Below, in pieces: positions 43,070 to 51,461 of a stretch of 64,000 nucleotides of DNA (the stretch's first letter is position 1; every line of letters starts with the position of its first letter). The position numbers were made by a program, and so were the translations under genes. Below the pieces are notes generated by a model. That model was not told where the DNA came from. It saw nothing but the letters and a program-made list of their open reading frames with translations, and made no database searches. Origin of the DNA: Edaphobacter dinghuensis (lineage in GTDB: Bacteria; Acidobacteriota; Terriglobia; Terriglobales; Acidobacteriaceae); contig NZ_BMGT01000002.1 of the NCBI RefSeq assembly GCF_014640335.1, positions 372,001 to 436,000 of the forward strand. Direction: 5' to 3'.

Positions 43070-44758
43070 CTAGCGGCTACTTTGCAGAAGATGTTCAGCG
43101 TGCTTCAAACTGGTCTCGGTCAGCTTCGCCCCGCTCAACATCCGGGCTATCTCCTGCGTGCGCTCGGTGTCTTCCATCAATCGAACGTCCGTCTGCGTCC
43201 GCCCCCGCTTCTCAGTCTTCTCTATCAGGAAATGCTGGTCGCCAAACGCTGCAATCTGAGGAAGATGCGTGATGCACAAGACCTGCTGCCCCTTCGACAG
43301 TGTCTTCAATTTCTTCCCCACCGCCTCGGCAGCCCGTCCGCCAATACCGATATCAATCTCGTCAAAAACCAGCGTGCGCGGCAGAGGAGCCTTTTTCTTC
43401 CTCACGCCTGCAACGCCTTCTTCTACCGTCACCTTCAGCGCCAGCATTACGCGCGACATCTCGCCGCCTGAGGCAATCTCATGCAACGGCTTCAGCGGCT
43501 CCCCCGCATTGGTAGCAATCAGGCACTCCACCTGGTCCCATCCATGCGCCGTCCAAGCGCTCGAAGCCTGCTCCATCGTCACCTGAATCTTGAACTTCGT
43601 GCTCATAGCCAGATCGTTGATCTGCGCCTCGGCCAGCTTCTCCAGCTTCTTCGCCGCCTCTGCCCTGCTTGCCGAAAGCTGTTTCGCAGCTGCCTGATAA
43701 GCCGCAGCATCCTGCAACTCTTTTGCCTTCAGCTCCAGCAGCAGAGCATCCCTGTTCTCCACCTCGCTCAGTTGCCGCGCAGCCTCCGCACCAAAGGCGA
43801 TAACCTCCGCCAAGGTCTGCCCGTACTTGCGCTTCAACCGATCGAGAGCCGCCAGCCGATCTTCAATCTCCTCCAACCGTCCCGGCGCAGCATGAATATT
43901 GTCAGCAAAGTCGCGCACCTCGGCATCCACATCTTCAACCGCGGCCTTCGCTGCCGCCAGCTGTTGTGCAGGCTCTTGAAACCGCGCATCATACCGCGCC
44001 AGTTCCTCCAGATGCTTCAACGCCGATCCCAGCGCCGCCTCTGCCGAACTCTCCGACTCGTAGAGCAGTTCATGCGCGCCCATCGCCGCCGTATAAAGCT
44101 TTTCAGAGTTAGCAAGCACCCGCTTCTCAGCCTCTAACTGAACATCCTCGTCCTCTGCCGACAGCCCTGCCTGATCGATCTCCCTGCTCTGAAATCTCCA
44201 CAGGTCTGCCATCCGCAAACGGTCCTGCTCTGCCGATTGCAACTCATCAAGCTTGTCGGTCGTAGCTCGCCACACCGCAAACGCTTCAGCCACAGCATCC
44301 GTCGATATCGCACCAAACCGGTCCAGCAAAATTCTCTGCTGCGTCTGGTCGAACGACCCCAGCGTCTCGCCCTGCGAATGCACCAGCGCAAGCTCCGGCG
44401 CCAACTGCCGCAACACTCCCACCGTCGCGGGCTGATTATTGACGAATACCCGCCCCTTACCATTCGCCGCTATCTCGCGTCGAAGCAATATATGGTCAGC
44501 CTCGGCATCGATCCCGTTCGCCTCAAGAATCGTCATCGCCCCGGGAGTCATCTCGAACACGCATCCCACCACGGCCTTATCGGCCCCATGCCGCACCACA
44601 TCGGCAGACGCCTTGCCACCCAGCAGCAGCGCCAGCGCGTCGATCAAAATCGATTTCCCTGCGCCGGTCTCTCCCGTCAGCAGGTTCAATCCCAACCCGA
44701 AGTTAGCGACCGCACGGTCGATCACAGCATAGTTTTCCGCGCGCAATTCCAGCAGCAT
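43070..44758 (-). CDS. recN: DNA repair protein RecN
   Basis: The 562-residue SMC-like ATPase has a Walker A GETGAGKS near the N-terminus, a long central coiled coil (about 160-370), and C-terminal ABC signature ASGGEMSRVMLALK with Walker B TLVFDEIDIGIGG. RecN helps hold broken DNA ends during recombination repair. The gene is divergent from tolQ, and the metallothionein gene follows it on the same strand. Confidence 0.95.
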   Translation of the reverse strand: MLLELRAENYAVIDRAVANFGLGLNLLTGETGAGKSILIDALALLLGGKASADVVRHGADKAVVGCVFEMTPGAMTILEANGIDAEADHILLRREIAANGKGRVFVNNQPATVGVLRQLAPELALVHSQGETLGSFDQTQQRILLDRFGAISTDAVAEAFAVWRATTDKLDELQSAEQDRLRMADLWRFQSREIDQAGLSAEDEDVQLEAEKRVLANSEKLYTAAMGAHELLYESESSAEAALGSALKHLEELARYDARFQEPAQQLAAAKAAVEDVDAEVRDFADNIHAAPGRLEEIEDRLAALDRLKRKYGQTLAEVIAFGAEAARQLSEVENRDALLLELKAKELQDAAAYQAAAKQLSASRAEAAKKLEKLAEAQINDLAMSTKFKIQVTMEQASSAWTAHGWDQVECLIATNAGEPLKPLHEIASGGEMSRVMLALKVTVEEGVAGVRKKKAPLPRTLVFDEIDIGIGGRAAEAVGKKLKTLSKGQQVLCITHLPQIAAFGDQHFLIEKTEKRGRTQTDVRLMEDTERTQEIARMLSGAKLTETSLKHAEHLLQSSR

Positions 44759-44903
44759 GTAAGCCTCAGTCGGATGACGTATCGCGAGGATAGCAAACCT
44801 CGTGCCGAAGCATCTATCGTTGTCCCTTAGGCATCACAGCAGATGCCCCCACCTGCACTTCACCGCAGCCACGATTTACACTAACGACTGGTGATCAATA
44901 ACT

Positions 44904-45677
44904 ATGCTCTGGACCTTTGCCCTTGCTCTCCTCCAGGAAGACGCGTCAAACCCCGCACCCATCGCCTCTAACGGCAGCGCTCTCGTGGAGATGGTTCACA
45001 ACAGCGGTCCCGTCGCCTTTACGGTGCTCGTCATCCTGCTCATCGCCAGCGTCTTCTCCTGGGCCATCATGCTCTCTAAGTGGTCGAGTTTTCGCCGCGC
45101 TCAGATGCAGGGCCAGCGTTTCGTGCGCGCCTTCCGCAAATCCAGCCGCCTGAGCGAGATTGCCTCGGTCGCCGAGCAGTTCAAGCCCAGCCCGCTCGTC
45201 CCCGTCTTCATCGAGATCCACGACGAGTATCAGCGCCAGAACGGCGGACGCGGACTCCCTCGCAATCCCGTCGCCCTTGAGCGCGCTGCGCAGACCGCCT
45301 CCAGCGAAGCCCTCACTGCGATGGAGAGCCGCATGACCTGGCTCGCCACCATCGCCGCCATCGCTCCCTTCATCGGCCTCTTCGGCACCGTCATGGGCAT
45401 CATCGACGCCTTCCACGGCCTCGGCACTGCGGGAGCAGCGACACTGCGCGCCGTCGCCCCCGGCATCTCCGAAGCACTCATCACCACCGCAGCAGGCCTC
45501 GTCGTCGCTATTCCCGCCGTCGTCGGTTACAACCAGCTCACCGCCCGCCTGCGCGAGTTCGGCGCACGCATGGACGACTTTGGCCGCGAGCTTCTCAACG
45601 CCATTGAAAACTCTGCTCTTCTGACGCCGCCCGCACAACCCCAGCAACCCGAAGAGCCACGCCGGAGGGCCTTCTAG
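44904..45677 (+). CDS. tolQ: TolQ/ExbB-type proton channel protein
   Basis: The 257-residue protein has three membrane helices (near 34-54, 150-170 and 185-205) with IAPFIGLFGTVMGIIDAF and ALITTAAGLVVAIPAVVGYNQL, the conserved MotA/TolQ/ExbB core. A Pro-rich tail follows. It forms the inner-membrane proton channel with TolR. It is the first gene of the Tol-Pal operon; the next gene starts 2 bases after its stop. Confidence 0.93.
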   Translation: MLWTFALALLQEDASNPAPIASNGSALVEMVHNSGPVAFTVLVILLIASVFSWAIMLSKWSSFRRAQMQGQRFVRAFRKSSRLSEIASVAEQFKPSPLVPVFIEIHDEYQRQNGGRGLPRNPVALERAAQTASSEALTAMESRMTWLATIAAIAPFIGLFGTVMGIIDAFHGLGTAGAATLRAVAPGISEALITTAAGLVVAIPAVVGYNQLTARLREFGARMDDFGRELLNAIENSALLTPPAQPQQPEEPRRRAF

Positions 45678-45679
45678 CA

Positions 45680-46096
45680 ATGGCCTTCTCCGCCAAAGGT
45701 CGCACACAGACGGCGCTCGCCGACATTAACATCACACCGTTGGTCGACGTTGTGCTCGTTCTGCTCCTCATCTTCATGCTGACTGCGCCCGTGCTCCAGT
45801 CCGGCGTCATCGTAGCCATCCCCAAGACGCGCTCGGTCAACCAGCTCACCGAAGAGCGCATGGTCGTCACGATCGACAAGGACCAGAACGTCTTTCTGCA
45901 GGACAAGCCGGTCAACGTCAACGACCTGCCGAACCTGCTGCGAACCGTCGGCTCTGCTCCTACCGCAAAGCGCATCATCTACCTGCGTGCCGATGAGCGT
46001 GTACCCTTCGGCGCCTTCGCCTCTGTGATGGATGCGGTCAAGCAGGCCGGCATCACCGACATCAGCATCGTCACCCAGCCGATCCAAAGTAAGTAA
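45680..46096 (+). CDS. tolR: TolR/ExbD-type protein
   Basis: The 138-residue protein starts with a cytoplasmic segment ending in ADINITPLVDVVLVLLLIFMLTAPVL, where the membrane Asp of the proton path is kept, followed by a periplasmic domain with DKDQNVFLQ. It pairs with TolQ to harvest proton-motive force. It is tightly linked to tolQ and to the TonB/TolA-like gene. Confidence 0.93.
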   Translation: MAFSAKGRTQTALADINITPLVDVVLVLLLIFMLTAPVLQSGVIVAIPKTRSVNQLTEERMVVTIDKDQNVFLQDKPVNVNDLPNLLRTVGSAPTAKRIIYLRADERVPFGAFASVMDAVKQAGITDISIVTQPIQSK

Positions 46097-46191
46097 AGCC
46101 AAGTGAGGACCGGGTCATAGCTACACAGCTCCAATACAGCCGCGACACCCGCACCGACGACAAACTAGGCGGCAACCTCGTCGGCTCGCTC

Positions 46192-46914
46192 GTGCTGCAT
46201 GCACTTGTCGTCGCACTCATCCTCGGCTGGGCATATATCTTTCGCTCGCACACTCCTCCATGGGGCGAGAACGCCTCGAACGCCGGAGCGATTCAGGCCA
46301 CCATGGTCGCGTCCATCCCGCTTCCGCCCAAGCAGCGCGATCTCGACACCGGCGTGCTCACCTCAGAGACACCAAGCCCCGCGCCCGTCATTGCAAAAGA
46401 AAAAACCGCGCCACCGCCAGACCTGAAGGCTGTTCCCATCCCGCAAAAGGTTGTGAAGCCGCCCAAAGTCGCCCCGAAAGAGACGCCGCAGCCTCCCAAG
46501 CATATTCAACCTGTGCCGCCTCAACCTAAAAAGGCCACTACCGGCGAAACCGGCGGCATCCGCATTCCCGAAGCGACCATGCAGATGAAAAATGGCTCCG
46601 CCAGCATGAGCGTGCAGGACCGTGCCTTCGGCGCCCGCTTCGCCTACTACGTCAACATCGTCAATCGCACCGTCGCGCAGAACTGGTACACGCAGGAGGC
46701 CGATCCCATCGCCTCCAACGGCAAGAGCGTCACCATCGTCTTCGACATCAATCGCGAGGGAGTTCCCTCCAACGCGCGCATCGAGACCCGCAGCGGCTCT
46801 CCTACGCTCGACACCTCCGCCCTCCGTGCCCTGCAACGAGTCGAGGGCTTCGGCCCCTTGCCTCAGGGTGACCATATTACTGTTGAGTACACATTCAATT
46901 ACCGCAGGCAATAA
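46192..46914 (+). CDS. TonB/TolA-like energy transducer, start codon uncertain
   Basis: The product has an N-terminal membrane anchor, a long Pro/Lys-rich periplasmic span (about 45-115), and a C-terminal TonB-like domain (FAYYVNIVNRTVAQNWYTQ ... VTIVFDINREGVPSNARI ... ALQRVEGFGPLP). The only standard start is the GTG used here, which cuts into the membrane helix. In frame, 75 bases earlier, an ATA codon at 46117 lies 7 bases after a GAGGA ribosome site and would restore a normal cytoplasmic N-terminus and full helix. The gene occupies the tolA position in the operon. Confidence 0.85.
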   Translation: MLHALVVALILGWAYIFRSHTPPWGENASNAGAIQATMVASIPLPPKQRDLDTGVLTSETPSPAPVIAKEKTAPPPDLKAVPIPQKVVKPPKVAPKETPQPPKHIQPVPPQPKKATTGETGGIRIPEATMQMKNGSASMSVQDRAFGARFAYYVNIVNRTVAQNWYTQEADPIASNGKSVTIVFDINREGVPSNARIETRSGSPTLDTSALRALQRVEGFGPLPQGDHITVEYTFNYRRQ

Positions 46915-46972
46915 CGTGTTTTATCGTTTTCAATCTCACCGCGTCTATTATTTGCATCTACCATAGGAGAGA

Positions 46973-48346
46973 ATGCTTACCCCAGACCGCACATCCAATC
47001 GTCGCTTCGTGCGGCTGCCCATCTGGCTGGCAGCCATGTCGGTCCTTCTGCTCAGCGTCTCAACGCTCCACGCACAGGACTGGTTCAAGACCGAAACCTC
47101 CAGCGGTGCCTCCAGCATCCGCATCGCTGTCGCAGATTTCAAGCCGCTTTCGACCGATCCACAGACCTCCCCGTTCAAGCACACCTTCGATACGACCCTC
47201 TATAACGATCTCGCCAACGCGGGCATCTTCGACGTCGTCTCCAAGAGCTTGCAGCCGCAGTCCACGCCCGGCGCTCCGGCAGAGATCAGCCTTGCGCAGT
47301 GGGCCGCCGCTCCCTCTTCAGCGGCCATGGTCGCCTTCGGAGGCTTCAGCGTTCAGAACGGCAGAATCATCTGCAACGGCTATCTCTTCGACGCGAAGAA
47401 CACGCAGTATCCTCAGGTGCTCGCCAAGCAGTACAACGAGGCAGCCTCGGACGACTCCGCCCGCCAGGTAGCCCACCGCTTCGCCGACGAGATCATCTTC
47501 CGGCTCGGTGGCGGCACTCCCGGCATCGCCGAAAGCAAGATCTACTACGTCAAAATAGCGGGCGGCACCAAAGAGATCTGGGCCATGGACTACGACGGGG
47601 CCAACCAGCACCCCATCACCCACCTCGGCACCGTCTCCATCTCACCGCGCATCTCGCCCGACAACTCCCGCCTTGCCTTCTCTTCGCTGGGCAAGCACGG
47701 CTTCCAGATTCGCATGTACTCGCTGCTGCTCAACCGCATGGTCAACTTCCCCGAGTCAGGCGGCACCAACATCTCACCCGCATGGTCTCCTGACGGAAAC
47801 AACGTGGCCTACTCTTCCTCACGTACCGGCGACCCGGAGATATGGATCTCGGACGCCAACGGCAGCCTCGCTCGCCGCATCACCAGCTTCCGCGGCCCTG
47901 ACGTCTCTCCCGTCTACAACCCCAAGACCAGCTCGCAGATCGCCTGGGTCAGCGGACGAACCGGCCTGCCGCAGATCTACATCATGGACGCCGACGGCTC
48001 AGCTGTGCAGCGCATGACCGACGGCGGCTACGCCTCTTCGCCGTCATGGTCGCCCAACGGCCAGTTCATCGCCTTCGCCTGGAACCGCAAGTATGGCCCC
48101 GGCGCTCCCGGCGGGCAGGACATCTATGTCATGGAAGTCGCCACCAAACGCTGGATCCAGCTTACCCACGATCAGGGCCCATGCGACTTCCCCTCCTGGT
48201 CGCCCGACGGCAGGCACATCGTCTACGCCAGCAGCGCCAACGGCAGAACAGCACAGAACAAGATCTGGACCATGCTTGCTGACGGCACGCAGAAACACGC
48301 CTTGACCGGCGCTGGTGCAGATATGCCAAATTGGAGCTGGAAATAA
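46973..48346 (+). CDS. tolB: Tol-Pal system protein TolB
   Basis: The 457-residue protein has a signal peptide (ending near LHAQD), an N-terminal domain at about 50-190 and a C-terminal beta-propeller with repeated blades such as ISPRISPDNSRLAFSS, SPAWSPDGNNVAYSS, SPSWSPNGQFIAFA and FPSWSPDGRHIVYAS. TolB docks to Pal in the periplasm. It precedes pal by 80 bases containing two overlapping hairpins. Confidence 0.95.
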   Translation: MLTPDRTSNRRFVRLPIWLAAMSVLLLSVSTLHAQDWFKTETSSGASSIRIAVADFKPLSTDPQTSPFKHTFDTTLYNDLANAGIFDVVSKSLQPQSTPGAPAEISLAQWAAAPSSAAMVAFGGFSVQNGRIICNGYLFDAKNTQYPQVLAKQYNEAASDDSARQVAHRFADEIIFRLGGGTPGIAESKIYYVKIAGGTKEIWAMDYDGANQHPITHLGTVSISPRISPDNSRLAFSSLGKHGFQIRMYSLLLNRMVNFPESGGTNISPAWSPDGNNVAYSSSRTGDPEIWISDANGSLARRITSFRGPDVSPVYNPKTSSQIAWVSGRTGLPQIYIMDADGSAVQRMTDGGYASSPSWSPNGQFIAFAWNRKYGPGAPGGQDIYVMEVATKRWIQLTHDQGPCDFPSWSPDGRHIVYASSANGRTAQNKIWTMLADGTQKHALTGAGADMPNWSWK

Positions 48347-48360
48347 GTACTTTTGTCCAT

Positions 48361-48388
48361 CTGCGAAAGTTGTTTCGCAGTCAACTTT
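48361..48388 (+). promoter_or_regulatory. Overlapping alternative hairpins between tolB and pal
   Basis: CTGCGAAA pairs with TTTCGCAG around GTTG (48361-48380). AAAGTTG at 48366-48372 also pairs with CAACTTT at 48382-48388. The two stems share bases and cannot form together, which could tune pal relative to tolB by processing or attenuation. There is no T-run. Confidence 0.4.
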
Positions 48389-48426
48389 GATTGTTTGAGA
48401 TACTGCTGCTGAGCAAGGGAGATACG

Positions 48427-49194
48427 ATGAACGTAACGCGAACCAAAATAAACCGGGCCATTGTGTTGGCCGCTACCGTAATTGCACTGGGAGCTGTCAC
48501 CGGCTGCCACAAGAAACACAGCGGCGTTAACCCGAATAGCCTCGGGCCTGGGCCTGCAGAGACCGGAGCAGCACCGACGGCCACCATCACCGCCGATCCG
48601 ACAGCGATCGACCTCGGCCAGTCCGTCGTCCTCAACTGGCGTACCGAGAATGCCACCAGCGTCACCATCGACGGCATCGGCCCGGTGAACGCCAACGGCA
48701 CCCAGACCGTATCGCCCTCCACCTCGACCAACTTCCATCTCACCGCAAAGGGTGACGGCGGCACCACCGAGGCCAACGTTCGCGTCACCGTCCGCGTGCC
48801 CGAAGCACCCACCGTTCCCAGCAACGAGAACGGCGACATGGGCAGCGACGAGGTCTTCCACCAGAACGTCAAGGACGTCTTCTTCGACTACGATAGCTAC
48901 GATCTCCGCCCCGATGCTCAGTCCTCCATCTCGCAGGCTGCCAGCTATCTGCAGGCGCATCCCGCCATCAAGGTCGTCATCGGCGGCTACTGCGACGATC
49001 GTGGATCGGCCGAGTACAACCTCGCACTCGGTGAGAACCGCGCCAACTCTGCCCGCACCGCGCTGGTCAATGCCGGAGTCGCCGCAAGCCGTCTCCGTGT
49101 CATCAGCTACGGCAAGGAGAAGCAGTTCTGCACCGAAGAGAATGAGAACTGCTGGCAGCAGAACCGCCGTGCGCAGTTCTCCCTCGATCGCTAG
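48427..49194 (+). CDS. pal: Peptidoglycan-associated lipoprotein Pal with extra Ig-like domain
   Basis: The start at MNVTRTK has a GGGAG ribosome site and gives 255 residues with a lipobox GAVTGC (Cys27). Between the lipobox and the OmpA domain lies an added beta-sandwich (about 45-125) with TADPTAIDLGQSVVLNWRTE, an Ig-like domain not found in E. coli Pal. The OmpA domain (about 145-255) has VFFDYDSYDLRPDAQ and GYCDDRGSAEYNLALGENRA for peptidoglycan binding. It anchors the outer membrane to the wall. Confidence 0.93.
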   Translation: MNVTRTKINRAIVLAATVIALGAVTGCHKKHSGVNPNSLGPGPAETGAAPTATITADPTAIDLGQSVVLNWRTENATSVTIDGIGPVNANGTQTVSPSTSTNFHLTAKGDGGTTEANVRVTVRVPEAPTVPSNENGDMGSDEVFHQNVKDVFFDYDSYDLRPDAQSSISQAASYLQAHPAIKVVIGGYCDDRGSAEYNLALGENRANSARTALVNAGVAASRLRVISYGKEKQFCTEENENCWQQNRRAQFSLDR

Positions 49195-49219
49195 TCCAAC
49201 GTAGTTGTTCACTCACACT

Positions 49220-49251
49220 CAGCCCCCGTGCACTTCACTGTACGGGGGCTG
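49220..49251. terminator. Hairpin between pal and cpoB
   Basis: CAGCCCCCGT and ACGGGGGCTG form an exact 10-bp stem around a 12-base loop. No T-run follows, so partial termination or RNA stabilisation is more likely than a strict stop, as cpoB is probably cotranscribed. Confidence 0.5.
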
Positions 49252-49279
49252 ACAGCATCCAGAAAACCGAGCGTCGCCC

Positions 49280-50278
49280 ATGGCCAACGAAAAAAACAAG
49301 CTTCCCTCCGCCAACAAATCGATCCGTCTCGCCTCGGTCGCCCTTCTCGGCACCGTGATGGTCTTCACCACGCCCGCCTTCGCCGCGAACCGCGACATGA
49401 TCCAGCTCCAGACCCAGGTCCAGCAGTTGCAGGATGCCGTCGCCCGTCTCCAGCAGACCAACGACGAGCGCATGGGCGTCATGAAGGACCTCGTCCAGCA
49501 GAGCGCCGACGCCGTCAACAAGATGTCGTCGAACATGGACGATCTCAAGAAGCAGATGCTCGATCAGCAGAACGCACAAGGTAATAAGATCGATCAGGTC
49601 TCCGGGCAGATCCAGTCGATGAACGACTCCATCGACGAGTTGAAGGCGCGCCTCGGCAATCTTGAAAAGCTGCTTCAGAACATCCAGAACCAGCAGCAGT
49701 CGATGAGCGCCAGCATGCAGAACGCGCAGCCTGCCGCTGGTGGCGGTATCCCCGACAACTCTGCCGCTCCTGCCAACGCTCCTTCCGATGCCAACCAGCC
49801 TGCGCCAACCACAGGGCCTGACGGCAAGCCTCTTGCCGGAACGCCTATGCCAGCCGATGCAGGAGCAGGCGCACCGGCTGCTCCTCCTGCCGACGAGCTC
49901 TACAAGACCGCTCTCGGTGACTACATGTCGGCCAAGTATTCGCTCGCTGCGTCAGAGTTCGGCGATGTCACCAAGAACTACCCCGACAATCCTCTCTCAG
50001 GAAACGCCTACTACTATCGCGGAGAGATCGACTATCGCGCCGGACACTACGCCGAAGCCATCAAGAGCTACGACAAGGTGATCGAGCAGTACCCCGCGAG
50101 CAACAAGGTCCCGGTATCGCGCCTGCACAAGGGCAACGCGCTGATCGCCTCCAAGCAGACCGCAGCCGGCGTTCGCGAGCTGCGCGCTCTCATCCAGCGC
50201 TTCCCCAACTCGCCCGAGGCAATGCAGGCACGCAGCAAGCTCAGCGGCATGGGCGTTCCTGTCAATCCCCGCCGGTAG
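49280..50278 (+). CDS. cpoB: Tol-Pal system protein CpoB/YbgF
   Basis: The 332-residue protein has a signal helix (about 14-36, ending near AFAAN), a coiled coil at 40-140 with Gln-rich heptads, a Pro/Ala linker, and C-terminal TPR repeats (about 205-330: ADELYKTALGDYMSAKYSLAASEFGDV). CpoB coordinates peptidoglycan synthesis with outer-membrane constriction. It is the last gene of the Tol-Pal operon. Confidence 0.92.
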   Translation: MANEKNKLPSANKSIRLASVALLGTVMVFTTPAFAANRDMIQLQTQVQQLQDAVARLQQTNDERMGVMKDLVQQSADAVNKMSSNMDDLKKQMLDQQNAQGNKIDQVSGQIQSMNDSIDELKARLGNLEKLLQNIQNQQQSMSASMQNAQPAAGGGIPDNSAAPANAPSDANQPAPTTGPDGKPLAGTPMPADAGAGAPAAPPADELYKTALGDYMSAKYSLAASEFGDVTKNYPDNPLSGNAYYYRGEIDYRAGHYAEAIKSYDKVIEQYPASNKVPVSRLHKGNALIASKQTAAGVRELRALIQRFPNSPEAMQARSKLSGMGVPVNPRR

Positions 50279-50305
50279 TTCCCTTCACAACCTAAAGCTG
50301 AAAAT

Positions 50306-50341
50306 CAGGGCACCCCAGATCATTCTCACTGGGTTGCCCTG
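50306..50341 (+). terminator. Hairpin after cpoB, likely end of Tol-Pal operon
   Basis: CAGGGCACCCCAG pairs with CTGGGTTGCCCTG over 13 positions with one mismatch, around a 10-base loop. It lies 28 bases after the cpoB stop. A weak T-content follows, so it is a possible terminator. Confidence 0.55.
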
Positions 50342-50371
50342 CTCTCGTCAGGGCGGTACATTGGCTTAACG

Positions 50372-51151
50372 ATGTCAAATATCTCAAATGCACTCGACCT
50401 CTTCCGCCTCGACAATAAAGTAGCCCTCATCACTGGAGCCGCCAGCGGCCTCGGCGCAGCCATCGCCACCGCTCTCTCGCAGGCCGGAGCCACCGTAGCC
50501 GTCCACGGCAACCGTCGCCCCGCCGACGACACCGCCGCCGCCATCAACGCCGCCAGTGGCCGCGCCGAAGCCTTTCAGGCCGATCTCTCCAGCACCGCCG
50601 GGGCCGAGACCCTCTTCCACCAGGTCAAGCAGAAACTGGGTCGCGTCGACATCCTTGTCAACAACGCCGGAACCATCCACCGCAACGCCGCTGAAGACAC
50701 CCTTCTCGAAGACTGGCAGCAGGTCCTTCAGGTCAACCTCACCAGCGTCTTCCAGCTCTCGCAGCTCGCCGCTCGCGATATGATCTCGCGCAATGCACCA
50801 GGAAAAATCGTCAACATCGCCTCTCTGCTCAGCTTCCAGGGCGGCATCCGCGTCCCTGCCTACGCAGCCAGCAAAGGCGGCGTAGCCCAGCTCACCAAGG
50901 CCCTTGCCAACGAGTGGGCACCCAAAGGCATTCAGGTCAACGCCATCGCGCCCGGCTACTTCGCCACCACCAACACCGAAGCCCTGCAAGCCGACGAGAC
51001 TCGCAACCGCCAGATCCTTGAACGCATCCCCGCAGCCCGCTGGGGACAGCCCCAGGACCTCGCCGGTGCCGCTCTCTTCCTCAGCTCCAACGCCAGCAAC
51101 TACGTCACCGGCACCGTCATCACGGTCGACGGTGGCTGGATGGGCCGCTAA
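50372..51151 (+). CDS. kduD: 2-dehydro-3-deoxy-D-gluconate 5-dehydrogenase KduD-like SDR
   Basis: The 259-residue SDR has TGAASGLG, NNAGTIHRNAAEDT, NIASLLSFQGGIRVPAYAASKGGV with catalytic Tyr and Lys, and a KduD-like stretch LTKALANEWAPKGIQVNAIAPGY. KduD works in pectin and uronate breakdown, reducing or oxidising keto-deoxy sugar acids. It starts a run of sugar-acid genes. A related use in 2-keto-3-deoxyfuconate oxidation is possible but unproven. Confidence 0.88.
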   Translation: MSNISNALDLFRLDNKVALITGAASGLGAAIATALSQAGATVAVHGNRRPADDTAAAINAASGRAEAFQADLSSTAGAETLFHQVKQKLGRVDILVNNAGTIHRNAAEDTLLEDWQQVLQVNLTSVFQLSQLAARDMISRNAPGKIVNIASLLSFQGGIRVPAYAASKGGVAQLTKALANEWAPKGIQVNAIAPGYFATTNTEALQADETRNRQILERIPAARWGQPQDLAGAALFLSSNASNYVTGTVITVDGGWMGR

Positions 51152-51205
51152 CACCGGAAAACTCTACCTCGTCCATGGCATCCAACCTCACAGGAGATTC
51201 CTGCC

Positions 51206-51412
51206 ATGGGCGAGACGAATACCTACCAGATGCATCAGCGAGCCGCAGAGTTCCATCTTCAGGCAGCACACGCCCACAACGCGGCAGCGATGTCCCACAA
51301 CAAAGAAGACCATCTCAGCGCCCACGAACTCTCGCGCCAGGCACACGAGCACTCCGCTAAAGCCTTCGAGGCTTCGCAAAAACTCTTAGCTGAGTTCAAA
51401 ACCGAAAAATAA
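51206..51412 (+). CDS. Small Ala/His-rich helical protein
   Basis: The 68-residue protein is nearly all helix-forming, rich in Ala and His (AAEFHLQAAHAHNAAAMSHNK), with a basic end. An AGGAG site lies 8 to 10 bases before the ATG. It lies 54 bases after kduD on the same strand. No family is recognised. The His content may bind metal, but this is speculative. Confidence 0.6.
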   Translation: MGETNTYQMHQRAAEFHLQAAHAHNAAAMSHNKEDHLSAHELSRQAHEHSAKAFEASQKLLAEFKTEK

Positions 51413-51461
51413 TAACGCACACTCTGACCCAACTCGTCGCGTCAGAGTGCGCGTTTCATTC

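Noticed and set aside
48223..49212. 329-codon minus-strand frame over pal
   Set aside because: Pal has a lipobox and OmpA motifs in the plus-strand frame; the minus frame has no recognisable domain.
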